Shown piece after piece: positions 55,167 to 62,979 of a stretch of DNA of 62,979 bases. A program made the position numbers and the translations under genes. Each line of letters opens with the position of its first letter. The stretch's first letter is position 1. The notes below the pieces were generated by a model. That model was not told where the DNA came from, did not search any database, and saw nothing but the letters and a program-made list of their open reading frames with translations. This DNA comes from Methylobacterium sp. J-088. GTDB taxonomy: Bacteria > Pseudomonadota > Alphaproteobacteria > Rhizobiales > Beijerinckiaceae. The stretch spans positions 1 through 62,979 of the forward strand of contig NZ_JAKSYH010000140.1 of NCBI RefSeq assembly GCF_022829295.1, read 5' to 3'.

Positions 55167-56936
55167 ATGGTTCGTCTGTACGGGCGGGTCCTGGGATTCC
55201 TGAAGGCGGAGCGGCGGCTGGCGATCGGCTTGGCCGCCACCAACGTCGTGCTGGCGGTGGCGGCCTTCGCCGAACCGCTGCTGATGGGCCGGATCATCGA
55301 CCAGCTGACCCATCTCAAGCGCGGCGGCGACGCCATGGGCACGATGCTGCCCCTGCTCGCCGCCTGGGTGGCGTTCGGGTTCTTCACCATCGCGGCGGGC
55401 GTGTTCATCGCGCTCCACGCCGACCGGCTGGCCCACCGCAACCGCCTGTCCTCGATGGCGAGCTACTTCGAGCACGTGCTCGACCTGCCGCTCGCCTTCC
55501 ACTCGGCCAACCATTCCGGCCGGGTGCTGAAGGCGATGCTGGAGGGCACCAACGGCATGGCCTGGCTGTGGCTCGGCTTCTTCCGCGACCATCTGGTCGC
55601 CCTGGTCTCGCTCGGCGTGCTCCTGCCGATGACCCTGTTGATCAACTGGCAGCTCGGCTCGATCCTGGTGGTGCTGGTGCTCGCCTTCACCGCGCTGACC
55701 ACCTTCGTGATGCGCCGGACCGAGACGCTGCAGTGTCAGGTCGAGGAATTCAATTCGGGGCTGGCCGCCCACGCCTCGGACGCGCTCGGCAACGTCGCGG
55801 TGATCCAGTCCTTCACCCGCGCCAAGGCCGAGAAGGACGCGATGCGCGGCATCATCACCAATCTGCTGGCCGCGCAGATCCCGGTCCTGTCCTGGTGGGC
55901 GCTCGCCAACGTGGCGACCCGGGCGTCCGCGACCATCACCATGACGGCGATCTTCGTCACCGGCATCTGGCTGTATCAGGCCGGCACCACCACGGTGGGC
56001 GAGGTCGTGGCCTTCATGAGCCTCGCCACCGCCTTCGTGGCGCGCCTCGACCACGTGGTCGGCTTCGTCAACGGCCTGTTCCAGCAGGCGCCGAAGATCG
56101 CGGAGTTCTTCGAGATCTACGACACCGTCCCGGCGGTGGCCGACCGGCCGCAGGCCCGGCAGGTGGCGCGGTTCGAGGGCGCGGTCACCTTCGACGATGT
56201 CGCCTTCTCGTACGATGGCCGCCGCCGGGCGCTGGACGGCGTGTCCTTCTCGGCGCGCCCCGGCGAGACGATCGCGCTGGTCGGCACCACCGGCTCGGGC
56301 AAGTCGACGACGCTGGGCCTCCTGCACCGCAGCTTCGACCCGTCCGCCGGTTCGATCCGGATCGACGGAATGGACATCCGCGACGTCGGCCTGTCGAGCC
56401 TGCGCCACAACATCGGCGTGGTGTTCCAAGAGCCGATGCTGTTCGCCCGCTCGATCCGCGAGAACCTGCAGGTCGGCTGTCCCGACGCCACGGATGCCGA
56501 GATGCTCGACGCGCTGGAGCGGGCCCAGGCCAGCACCTTCATGGCGCGCCAGTCCGCCGGCCTCGACACGGTGATCGGCGAGCGCGGCCGGTCGCTCTCG
56601 GGGGGCGAGCGCCAGCGGCTCTCGATCGCCCGGGCGCTCCTGAAGAACCCGCCGATCCTGATCCTCGACGAGGCGACCTCGGCGCTCGACGCGGCCACCG
56701 AGCGCAAGCTCCAGGGCGCGCTGGAGACCGTGATGGAAGGGCGGACCACCTTCGTGATCGCCCACCGTCTGGCGACGATCCGCGACGCCGACCGGATCCT
56801 GGTGTTCCACGAGGGCCGGATCGTCGAGGCCGGCACCTTCGACCAGCTGGTGGCCGAGGGCGGACGCTTCGCCGAGCTCGCCCGGGCGCAGTTCATGGCG
56901 GCCGAGACCGAGGAAGGGCTGGCGCTGGCCGCGTGA
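55167..56936 (+). CDS. ndvA: Cyclic beta-1,2-glucan exporter, ABC type
   Basis: A fused membrane/ATPase ABC protein of 589 residues, the length of NdvA/ChvA. Six membrane helices come first, then Walker A ALVGTTGSGKSTTLGLLHRS near 375, signature LSGGERQRLSIARALLKNPP, Walker B ILILDEATSALD and the H-loop IAHRLATIRDADRI. The sequence HSANHSGRVLKAMLEGTNGM is typical of NdvA. Exports osmoregulated periplasmic glucan. The glucan synthase ndvB is not in the window. GTG at 55164 is an alternative start. Confidence 0.93.
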   Translation: MVRLYGRVLGFLKAERRLAIGLAATNVVLAVAAFAEPLLMGRIIDQLTHLKRGGDAMGTMLPLLAAWVAFGFFTIAAGVFIALHADRLAHRNRLSSMASYFEHVLDLPLAFHSANHSGRVLKAMLEGTNGMAWLWLGFFRDHLVALVSLGVLLPMTLLINWQLGSILVVLVLAFTALTTFVMRRTETLQCQVEEFNSGLAAHASDALGNVAVIQSFTRAKAEKDAMRGIITNLLAAQIPVLSWWALANVATRASATITMTAIFVTGIWLYQAGTTTVGEVVAFMSLATAFVARLDHVVGFVNGLFQQAPKIAEFFEIYDTVPAVADRPQARQVARFEGAVTFDDVAFSYDGRRRALDGVSFSARPGETIALVGTTGSGKSTTLGLLHRSFDPSAGSIRIDGMDIRDVGLSSLRHNIGVVFQEPMLFARSIRENLQVGCPDATDAEMLDALERAQASTFMARQSAGLDTVIGERGRSLSGGERQRLSIARALLKNPPILILDEATSALDAATERKLQGALETVMEGRTTFVIAHRLATIRDADRILVFHEGRIVEAGTFDQLVAEGGRFAELARAQFMAAETEEGLALAA

Positions 56937-56981
56937 GGAGGGGCCGGCGCCGGCTACAAGCCCCGCATGTCAGGGTGATGC

Positions 56982-57514
56982 GCAGGTCCCCTCTCCTGAA
57001 GGGAGAGGGTTGGGGTGAGGGACGAGAAGCTTCAGAACGCGAGCGCTCTCCGACGAAGTGGGCACCGGTTCGGCGCAAGAGAGCGCGTCACGACAAGAGC
57101 TGAGAGCCGCGCGCGACTGCAGCGCGATCGGTACACGACAATTGTCTTCCGCCTGGGTCGGCAAGCGCGACCTGCCCCCTCTCCCGAGCGGGAGAGGGTT
57201 GGGGTGAGGGTCGAGAACTCTCAAAATCGAGCGCACCTTGAAGCCCTGACAAGGCATGCCTCTTCCGGACTCTTCTCATGCCTCACCCGGCTTTCTGCGA
57301 AAGCAGACCTCTCCCGCACGGGAGAGGGGACCCGCGCCCTATTTGGCGACGGTGGCGTCACTGTCGTGTACCGTGCTGCAACGCGATCGGGTACGGCTCT
57401 CAGCGCCCGCGAAGCTCGTCGATGATGCGTCTCCTTCGGAGAGGTTCCACCCCTCACCCTGTCCCTCTCCCTTCAGGAGAGGGGACCCGCGCCTCATCCC
57501 GCCTCCGGCGTGGC
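56982..57514. repeat. Cluster of R3 repeats, gene-free
   Basis: About 530 bp between ndvA and the hydrolase gene without a gene. At least four R3 units (CCCTCTCC-type arms such as CCTCTCCCGCACGGGAGAGG and CTCTCCTGAAGGGAGAG) occur in both orientations, and an R4 hairpin lies at 57043-57086. Confidence 0.65.
57043..57086. repeat. R4 long hairpin repeat, second copy
   Basis: Inverted relative to 7500-7543 and differing at only a few positions. It has the same nested stems: GCGCTCTC with GAGAGCGC, inner CGACGAA with TTCGGCG. Confidence 0.75.
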
Positions 57515-58417
57515 TCACACCCACCCGATGCGCTTGAAGAACCCCGCGATCTCCTCCGCCGCCCGGTCGGGATCCTCCCGATGCGGGAAGTGCCCCACCC
57601 CCGGGAACGGCGCCAGATCGAGATCCGAAAACGTCTCGCCCAGGCGGTCGGTCCAGGCGTAGGGGAAGATCGGGTCGTGCTCGGCCCAGCGCACGCAGGT
57701 CGGCACGCCGATCGGCGGCAGGGGCGGGGCCTCACCCTTGAGCATCGCCACCCGTCCGGCATGGGCCGCCCGGTAATGCGCGAAGCCGCCCGCGAGGTTT
57801 CCGGGCTTCCAATACGCGTCCACGAAGGCGTCGAGCACCGGATCGAACGCGTCCTTGCGGTGCGACCAGTGCCGCAGGAAGTGCCCGATATAGGCGGCGC
57901 AGCTCTCGCGGCTGGCACCGACCAGCTGGACCGCCAGATCCATCTGGTTGAACGACTGGTACCAGATCTCGGTGAGCCGGTCCGGCGCGGCGAGGCGGGG
58001 GCCGATCCCCGGATACACGAAATCGAACAGGACCAGGCCGGCGCAGCGCTCCGGATTGGCCCGGGCGAGCGCCTGGATCACCGCCCCGCCGACATCGTGG
58101 CCGACGATGCCGGCCCGCGCGATCCCGAGGGCGTCGAGCAGCGCCACCATGTCGAGGGCGTGATCGGCCGGCCCGAAGGGACCCGCCGGCGTGTCGCTGT
58201 CGCCGAAGCCGCGCAGATCCGGGGCGATCAGCGTGTGGCGGGACGCCAGGCGCGTCATCACGGGCTCCCAGGTCAGCCAGAATTCCGGCCAGCCGTGGAG
58301 CAGCAGCAGCGGCGAACCGGTGCCGCAGCGGGCGACGTGCAGGTCCGCAACGTGCAGGTCCGCACCGTGCAGGTCCGCGCCCGCGACACGAACGGTCAGG
58401 TGTTCGACGCCGTCCAT
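57515..58417 (-). CDS. Alpha/beta hydrolase (haloalkane dehalogenase/epoxide hydrolase-like)
   Basis: 300 residues. Oxyanion region LLLLHGWPEFWLTWEPVM, nucleophile elbow VGHDVGG with Asp as the nucleophile, lid region, and the catalytic His in GVGHFPHREDP. The Asp nucleophile and HGWPE motif suggest epoxide hydrolase or dehalogenase activity (fluoroacetate dehalogenase-like); the substrate is not known. ATG 58417 has GGAGGGG. The N-terminus contains a triplicated GADLH-type repeat. The 5' end overlaps the YihY gene by 22 bp. Confidence 0.88.
   Translation of the reverse strand: MDGVEHLTVRVAGADLHGADLHVADLHVARCGTGSPLLLLHGWPEFWLTWEPVMTRLASRHTLIAPDLRGFGDSDTPAGPFGPADHALDMVALLDALGIARAGIVGHDVGGAVIQALARANPERCAGLVLFDFVYPGIGPRLAAPDRLTEIWYQSFNQMDLAVQLVGASRESCAAYIGHFLRHWSHRKDAFDPVLDAFVDAYWKPGNLAGGFAHYRAAHAGRVAMLKGEAPPLPPIGVPTCVRWAEHDPIFPYAWTDRLGETFSDLDLAPFPGVGHFPHREDPDRAAEEIAGFFKRIGWV
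58337..58381. repeat. 15-bp triplicate inside the hydrolase gene
   Basis: GTGCAGGTCCGCAAC-type units occur three times head to tail (58337, 58352, 58367), in frame, encoding ADLHG/ADLHV repeats near the N-terminus. Confidence 0.85.
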
Positions 58418-59370
58418 TTCCCCTCCATCTCGGCCCGGCGGGCCAGCATCTTCGCCTGCAACCGGCTGCGGCGGGCGGCGATCACCGTGCCGTTGATCTC
58501 GCCGCCGAACAGGAACATCGCGGCGAGCCAGTAGAGGAACACCAGGAACACCATCGCGGTGGCCAAGCCGCCGTAGGTCGACGCGTAGGCGTTGGAGAAC
58601 CGGTCGAGATAATAGCCGAAGCCGAGGCCGGCGAAGAACCACAGGACCAGGGTCACCCCGATCCCCGGCAGCACCGACGGGATCGAGCGCCGCCCGGCTG
58701 CGACGAACTTGTGGGCGATGACCAGGATCACGGCGAGCAGCAGCGCGGTGATCCCGATCCGCCCGATCGCCACCGTCAGGCTCAGGGGTTCGAGCCCCGG
58801 CGCCACCAGCACGAGGGCGCGCCAGATCAGCGGCCCCAGCACCACGAGCAGCGCGAAGGCCAGCATCGCGAAGGCGCCGCAGATCACGTAGCCGATCGAT
58901 TCGAGCCGGGTCAGCCACCAGGGCCGGCTCTCCCGCAGCCCGTAGGCCCGGTTCAGCCCGACCCGAAGGCTCTCGACCCCCGAAGAGGAAAAGTAGAGGG
59001 CGAACAGCGCGCCGAGCGTCAGCACGCCGCGGCGCTGCTCGGTCAGCACCCGGTGGACCTCGCCGACGATCGGCTTGGCGATCTCCCGGGGCCACGCGTC
59101 GAAGATCAGCACCCCGGCCTCGTCGGCGAGCGACTGGGTGCCGAACAGGCCGGCCAAGGCCGCCAGCAGGATCAGGAACGGGAACAGCGATGTGAGGGTC
59201 GAGAGCGCGATGTGGCTCGCGATCGCCCAGCCGTCGTGGGAGACGAAGCGCTGCGCTGCCACGCCCATGATCTGGAATCCGTTGCGGATGGGTTTCACGG
59301 TGTTCTGACGATCCTCTGGCGGAACGGCTCGCCGATGAACGGCTCGAGCCTTCTTGTGACGCGCGCTCAT
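58396..59370 (-). CDS. YihY/virulence factor BrkB family membrane protein
   Basis: Up to 324 residues with about six membrane helices. Family motifs: SHIALSTLTSLFPFLILLAA, LYFSSSGVESLRVGLNRAYG and STYGGLATAMVFLVFLYWLA. Formerly annotated as ribonuclease BN, wrongly; true function unknown. The ATG at 59370 lies inside a diverged R4 repeat, so GTG 59298 or ATG 59268 may be the real start. It overlaps the next gene by 22 bp. Confidence 0.87.
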   Translation of the reverse strand: MSARHKKARAVHRRAVPPEDRQNTVKPIRNGFQIMGVAAQRFVSHDGWAIASHIALSTLTSLFPFLILLAALAGLFGTQSLADEAGVLIFDAWPREIAKPIVGEVHRVLTEQRRGVLTLGALFALYFSSSGVESLRVGLNRAYGLRESRPWWLTRLESIGYVICGAFAMLAFALLVVLGPLIWRALVLVAPGLEPLSLTVAIGRIGITALLLAVILVIAHKFVAAGRRSIPSVLPGIGVTLVLWFFAGLGFGYYLDRFSNAYASTYGGLATAMVFLVFLYWLAAMFLFGGEINGTVIAARRSRLQAKMLARRAEMEGKWTASNT

Positions 59371-59404
59371 GCGCCGAGCTGGTATCCACCTCGATGGAGA
59401 GCGT
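59352..59404. repeat. R4 hairpin repeat, diverged copy
   Basis: TTGTGACGCGCGCTC ... ATGGAGAGCGTT aligns with the R4 copy at 7493-7546, with about ten differences. It covers the apparent 5' end of the YihY gene. Confidence 0.55.
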
Positions 59405-59537
59405 TCCCGGCCGGCCGGTCAACGCAGCCGACGCGATCCGGTCCCGAACACGAACCGGTGACGCGCGGATGCCACGCCCCTGGGATGCGCCGGATCGCCG
59501 TTGCGACTCGCGGGCCGGATGCGCCTTAGATACCGCC

Positions 59538-60428
59538 ATGCCGACATCCTCACGACCCCCGACGCGCGCGGCCAGCCTCCTCCCGGCCCTGTTCGTGCCG
59601 ATCTGGGCGACCGGCTTCATCTCGGCCCGGGCGGTGGTGCCGCACGCGGATCCGCTGGGGTTCACGGCCGTGCGCTTCACGGCGGTCGCCCTGGTGCTGG
59701 CGGGGATCGCGCTGGCGGCGCGCGTGCGCTGGCCGGCGGACCGGGCGGGCTGGCGCGACCCGGTCGTCGCGGGCTTCCTGATGCAGGGCGTCTACCTGTC
59801 GAGCACGTTCTGGGCGGTGAGCCACGGCCTGCCGGCCGGGATCGCGGCCCTCGTCGGCAGCCTCCAGCCCCTGCTGACCGCGCTCCTGGCGCAGCCCCTG
59901 CTCGGCGAGCGGGTCAGCGCCCGGCGGGCACTGGGGATCCTGATGGGCTTCATCGGCGCGGGCCTCGTGCTGGCCCCGAAACTCGGCGCCGCCGATCCCT
60001 CGGGGATCCCGCCGCTCGCGCTGGCGGTCAGCTTCCTGGCCGTCCTGTCGCTGACCCTCGGCACCCTCTGGCAGAAGCGCACCGGCGGGCGGGTCGATCT
60101 GCTCGCCGGGGCCACGCTCCAGTTCGTCGGCGGCATGGCCTGTGCGATCCCCCTGGCGGTCGCCTTCGGCAGCGCGCGGTTCGAGTCCGTCGCGCCGGTC
60201 TGGCTCGGGCTCGCCTGGGCGGTCCTGATCAATTCGGTGGCCGGCATCCTGCTGCTGCTGGCGCTGATCCGGCGGGGGGCGGTGGCGGGGGTGGCGGCGC
60301 TGTTCTTCCTCGTCCCGCCGGTGGCGGCCGTGCTCGGCTACCTCCTGTTCGGCGAGGTGCTGACGCCGCTCCAGGGCGCCGGAATGGCGCTGGCCGCCCT
60401 GGGGGTCGCGGTAGCCAGCCGGGGCTGA
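59538..60428 (+). CDS. EamA/DMT-superfamily transporter
   Basis: 296 residues with ten predicted membrane helices in two EamA repeats. Motifs: LFVPIWATGFISARAVVPHA, LVGSLQPLLTALLAQPLLGE and, in the second half, ALFFLVPPVAAVLGYLLFGE. Proteins of this class export amino acids or small metabolites. ATG 59538 gives the usual start just before helix 1. Confidence 0.9.
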   Translation: MPTSSRPPTRAASLLPALFVPIWATGFISARAVVPHADPLGFTAVRFTAVALVLAGIALAARVRWPADRAGWRDPVVAGFLMQGVYLSSTFWAVSHGLPAGIAALVGSLQPLLTALLAQPLLGERVSARRALGILMGFIGAGLVLAPKLGAADPSGIPPLALAVSFLAVLSLTLGTLWQKRTGGRVDLLAGATLQFVGGMACAIPLAVAFGSARFESVAPVWLGLAWAVLINSVAGILLLLALIRRGAVAGVAALFFLVPPVAAVLGYLLFGEVLTPLQGAGMALAALGVAVASRG

Positions 60429-60454
60429 GAGCCTTCGGCCCGGGTCCCGGGTTT

Positions 60455-60550
60455 CCAAAGGGCTTCAGCCCTTTGGCGGGTGCTTAGGGCAGAGCCCTGA
60501 GATGATGACCAAGGCTCCGCCCCGGACCCGCGAAAGGTCTCGACCTTTCG
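60455..60550. repeat. R2 hairpin array after the EamA gene
   Basis: CCAAAGGGCTTCAGCCCTTTGG, GGGCAGAGCCC and GAAAGGTCTCGACCTTTC in series between two plus-strand genes. Confidence 0.7.
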
Positions 60551-60663
60551 AAACCACGAGGTGGCGCTTCCCCTGCGACCGCAGGGCCCGGAAACCCTTC
60601 GCCGCCTCGCGGTTTGATGCGCGCGGGCCGCAGCGGCCCGAATCGGGACCGAGCGAGGCGCGC

Positions 60664-62214
60664 ATGGATCAGGACAAGCCCCGCGAGATCCGCCTCGCCC
60701 TCGACGCGATCCCCCTCGGCGGCAAGGCCGAGGGCAAGGCGGGCGACGACGCGGTCCTGTTCGTGCGCGACGCCGACGGCGTGCGCGCCTTCCAGGCCAA
60801 GTGCCCGCATCTCGGCGCGCCGCTCGCCAAGGGCGAGATCTGCGGCGGACGGCTCTACTGCCCCTGGCACAAGGCCGCCTTCTCGGTCGCCGACGGCAGC
60901 CTGGAGGAGCCGCCGGCCCTCGAGCCCCTGACCCGCTATCCCGTGCGGATCGAGGGCGGCGAGGCGGTGGCGACGCTCACGCCCGAACCGGCCCCGGCCA
61001 AGCGCCCTGCCACCTCCATCGAGACCGTCCTGATCGTCGGCACCGGGGCGGCGGCGGCCGCCTGCGTGACGACCCTGCGGCGCGAGGGGTTTTCAGGCCG
61101 GATCACCATGGTCGGCCGCGAGGCGCATCCGCCCTACGACCGGACCAAGCTGTCCAAGCAGTTCCTGGCCAAGCCGACGCCGCCGGAGAAGACCCTGCTG
61201 GAGCCGGACTTTTCCTCGGCCCACGGGGTCGAGCGGATCGCGGCCGAGGCCACCCGGGTCGATCCGGCGACCCGCAGCGTCACCCTGGCGGACGGGCGCA
61301 CCCTCACCGGCGACGCCCTGCTGATCGCCACCGGAAGCCGCGCCGCGGTGCCGGATTTCGAGGGCAAGGACCTCGACGGCGTGATGACCCTGCGCAGCCT
61401 CGACGACGCCGTGCGGCTCAGCGAGGCTGCCGAGCACGCCAAGCGCGTGGTGGTGATCGGGGCGGGCTTCATCGGTTTGGAGGCCGCGGCCTTCCTGACC
61501 AAGCGCGGTCTGTCGGTGACGGTCCTGTCCCGGGAGGAGATCCCCTTCGCCAAGCGCTTCGGCGAGGCCGTGGGGGCGGCGCTGAAGCAGTACCACGCGG
61601 GCAACGGCGTGACCTTCGTGACCGGCAGCGTCGCCCGGATCGCCGGCGATGGCCGCGTCACCGCGGTCGAGACCGAGGCGGGCGAAAACCTGCCGGCCGA
61701 CCTCGTCCTGATCGGCGCCGGGGCCGCGCCGGAGACCGGGATCGTCGCCGGGGTGGAGCCGGACGAGACCGGAGGCCTTCGGGTCGGTGCGGACCTCATG
61801 CTCGCCGACCGGGTCTGGGTCGCGGGCGACATCGCGGCCTTCCCGGAGCAGGGCAGCGGGATGACCGCGCGGATCGAGCACTGGCGGCTCGCCCAGCAGC
61901 ATGGCACGCACGCGGCCCGGGCGATCCTGGGCGCGCAGGGCGATTTCTCCGGCGCGCCGTTCTTCTGGAGCAACCAGGGCGACAAACGCCTCGACTATGG
62001 CGGCTACGCGCCGGATTTCGAGCGGATCATCCTGCAGGGCGATCCGGCCGCCCTCGACTTCATCGCCTTCTATATCCGGGAGGGCCGCGCGGTGGCGGCC
62101 TGCAGCATCGGCCGCAACACGCCGTTCACGGCGTTCCTGCACCTGCTGGGCGAAGGCCGGGTGCCGAGCCCGGAGGCGATCGCGGGCGGTGCCGATTTGG
62201 CCGCACAGGTGTGA
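60664..62214 (+). CDS. Rieske-FAD pyridine nucleotide-disulfide oxidoreductase
   Basis: 516 residues. The N-terminal Rieske [2Fe-2S] domain has ligands Cys47-x-His49 and Cys66-x-x-His69. The FAD domain begins near 122 (VLIVGTGAAAAACVTTLRRE) and the NAD domain near 260 (VVVIGAGFIGLEAAAFLTKR). The C-terminal reductase-like part has WVAGDIAAFP. Layout equals AIFM3-type proteins and resembles ferredoxin reductases with a built-in Rieske centre. The electron acceptor is unknown. ATG 60664 has GAGGCGCGC upstream. Confidence 0.92.
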   Translation: MDQDKPREIRLALDAIPLGGKAEGKAGDDAVLFVRDADGVRAFQAKCPHLGAPLAKGEICGGRLYCPWHKAAFSVADGSLEEPPALEPLTRYPVRIEGGEAVATLTPEPAPAKRPATSIETVLIVGTGAAAAACVTTLRREGFSGRITMVGREAHPPYDRTKLSKQFLAKPTPPEKTLLEPDFSSAHGVERIAAEATRVDPATRSVTLADGRTLTGDALLIATGSRAAVPDFEGKDLDGVMTLRSLDDAVRLSEAAEHAKRVVVIGAGFIGLEAAAFLTKRGLSVTVLSREEIPFAKRFGEAVGAALKQYHAGNGVTFVTGSVARIAGDGRVTAVETEAGENLPADLVLIGAGAAPETGIVAGVEPDETGGLRVGADLMLADRVWVAGDIAAFPEQGSGMTARIEHWRLAQQHGTHAARAILGAQGDFSGAPFFWSNQGDKRLDYGGYAPDFERIILQGDPAALDFIAFYIREGRAVAACSIGRNTPFTAFLHLLGEGRVPSPEAIAGGADLAAQV

Positions 62215-62292
62215 TGGAACCGGCGCGCCCACCTGTGCCTTTCGGTTGACGCTGCCCGCCGTCCGACAAGCCGGGCCGAGCCGGGAGGCCCC

Positions 62293-62499
62293 ATGAACCA
62301 GATCCTCGTCGTAGCCCTCATCTGCGCAGCCTCGGTCCAGGCTCCGGACTGCTCGCGCGACACCGCCATCGACGTGGTCACGGGCCCGGCCCACACCCTC
62401 CAGGAATGCCTGATCCAGGGCCCGGTGCTCGCCGCCAATGCCGGCTTCAAGGGCGAGGATGGCGCCTACCTGAAGACGCGCTGCGAGCAGAAGCGCTGA
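62293..62499 (+). CDS. Small exported cysteine-containing protein
   Basis: 68 residues. A hydrophobic start (MNQILVVALICAASVQAP) is likely a signal peptide. The mature part has Cys in DCSRD, QECLIQ and TRCEQ and is otherwise plain. I do not recognise a family. The Cys pattern suggests periplasmic disulfides. 78 bp after the Rieske gene, perhaps in one transcript. Confidence 0.6.
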   Translation: MNQILVVALICAASVQAPDCSRDTAIDVVTGPAHTLQECLIQGPVLAANAGFKGEDGAYLKTRCEQKR

Positions 62500-62913
62500 G
62501 CTTCGGCGGGAATTTCTAGAACCTGAGGGACCGAGCCTGCCGCGCGCCCTCCCTCTCCCCGCTGCGGGCTACAATGTTCACACAGCTGCGCCGGCGCTCT
62601 CTCCTCCCCTGGCGACCCCGGGCTTGCCCGGGATCGCTCAAGCTTGCGGGGAGGCGTTGGAGGTGGGGGTTGGTGCAGGTGGGGGTTGGTGCAGACGGTA
62701 CCGCTGCGCCTCATCCTGAACCACCCCCACCCCTGGCCCCTCGCCGCAAGGGGGAGGGGAAAAGCGCTCTCTTTTTCAGAGCGTTGGTGTCGGACTGCGA
62801 AGTGTGAATCCACTAAGCAGACTTGCGTTGGCAAGCCACACGGTACACGACACAGTGGCGGCGGGCGGCGCGCCGTGGTGGACTGAGGGATTCCTCGCCA
62901 AAGGGATCCCCCC
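62500..62913. other. Gap with R3-like repeats before the right-edge gene
   Basis: 414 bp with no gene. R3-like GC-rich stretches run from about 62550 to 62760, then a hairpin GCGCTCT ... AGAGCG near 62765-62785. Sequence after 62785 could be the left end of an insertion sequence, but the boundary is not defined. Confidence 0.4.
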
Positions 62914-62979
62914 ATGTCCGCTTGTCTGCGCACCGCCCTGATCGAGAGCCTATCGGCGCATCTGGGCCTGGGCAAATCG
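62914..62979 (+). CDS. Partial gene at right edge, possibly an IS4-type transposase
   Basis: Only 22 codons are present (MSACLRTALIESLSAHLGLG then KS), running off the window. The start resembles N-termini of IS4-family transposases that I recall from related bacteria, but that is too little for a firm call. Confidence 0.3.
   Translation, partial: MSACLRTALIESLSAHLGLGKS

Overview
The window looks like chromosome of a Methylobacterium-type alphaproteobacterium (Hyphomicrobiales). This is inferred from the very high GC content, a MucR/Ros regulator, the pal-cpoB-tilS-ftsH-glmM order, an NdvA-type cyclic glucan exporter, Omp25-like porins and dispersed GC-rich palindromic repeats. No rRNA, tRNA, CRISPR array or complete insertion sequence was seen. 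About 50 protein genes are supported.

Layout. 0.4-6.3 kb (minus): a MoxR ATPase / DUF58 / DUF4381 / VWA / VWA / TPR operon of the mxa or Bat type. 6.5-15.5 kb: MgtC-like protein, a divergent AraC regulator and SDR pair, an NlpC/P60 peptidase, ispH, thrB, rnhA and zwf. 15.7-26.5 kb (minus): a complete mdtABC-type RND efflux operon with its outer-membrane lipoprotein channel. 27-38 kb: aminotransferase, DUF4112, a lone yejE permease, mucR, a lone glcD, kdsD, SHOCT protein, nitroreductase, a divergent GSCFA/WcbI pair and a receiver-only response regulator. 38.9-46.2 kb: pal, cpoB, tilS, ftsH, TSUP transporter, glmM. 46.3-62.5 kb: YjbR, two beta-barrel outer-membrane proteins, HNH nuclease, a large MscS channel, a TumE-type toxin-antitoxin pair with a broken toxin, CAP lipoprotein, ndvA, hydrolase, YihY, EamA and a Rieske/FAD reductase. 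The right edge holds the first 22 codons of what may be a transposase.

Most unusual signal. A GC-rich palindromic element of about 170-206 bp, called R1 here, has long terminal inverted repeats. It has entered two operons repeatedly at translationally coupled gene junctions. In three junctions the whole insert is an open frame. That frame starts on the upstream gene's stop (GTGA, ATGA or TGATG) and ends on the downstream gene's start (ATGA or GTGA). In two other genes (DUF58 and the efflux channel) R1 is read in frame as an N-terminal extension. One insert also carries a DUF559 PD-(D/E)XK nuclease domain flanked by two R1 copies, which suggests a nuclease-plus-palindrome composite element.

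Other points of interest are a 15-of-16 match to the ParB centromere site parS inside the efflux operon, a full CtrA box (TTAA-N7-TTAA) before a porin gene, a MucR without zinc-finger cysteines, and three further families of hairpin repeats (R2, R3, R4).
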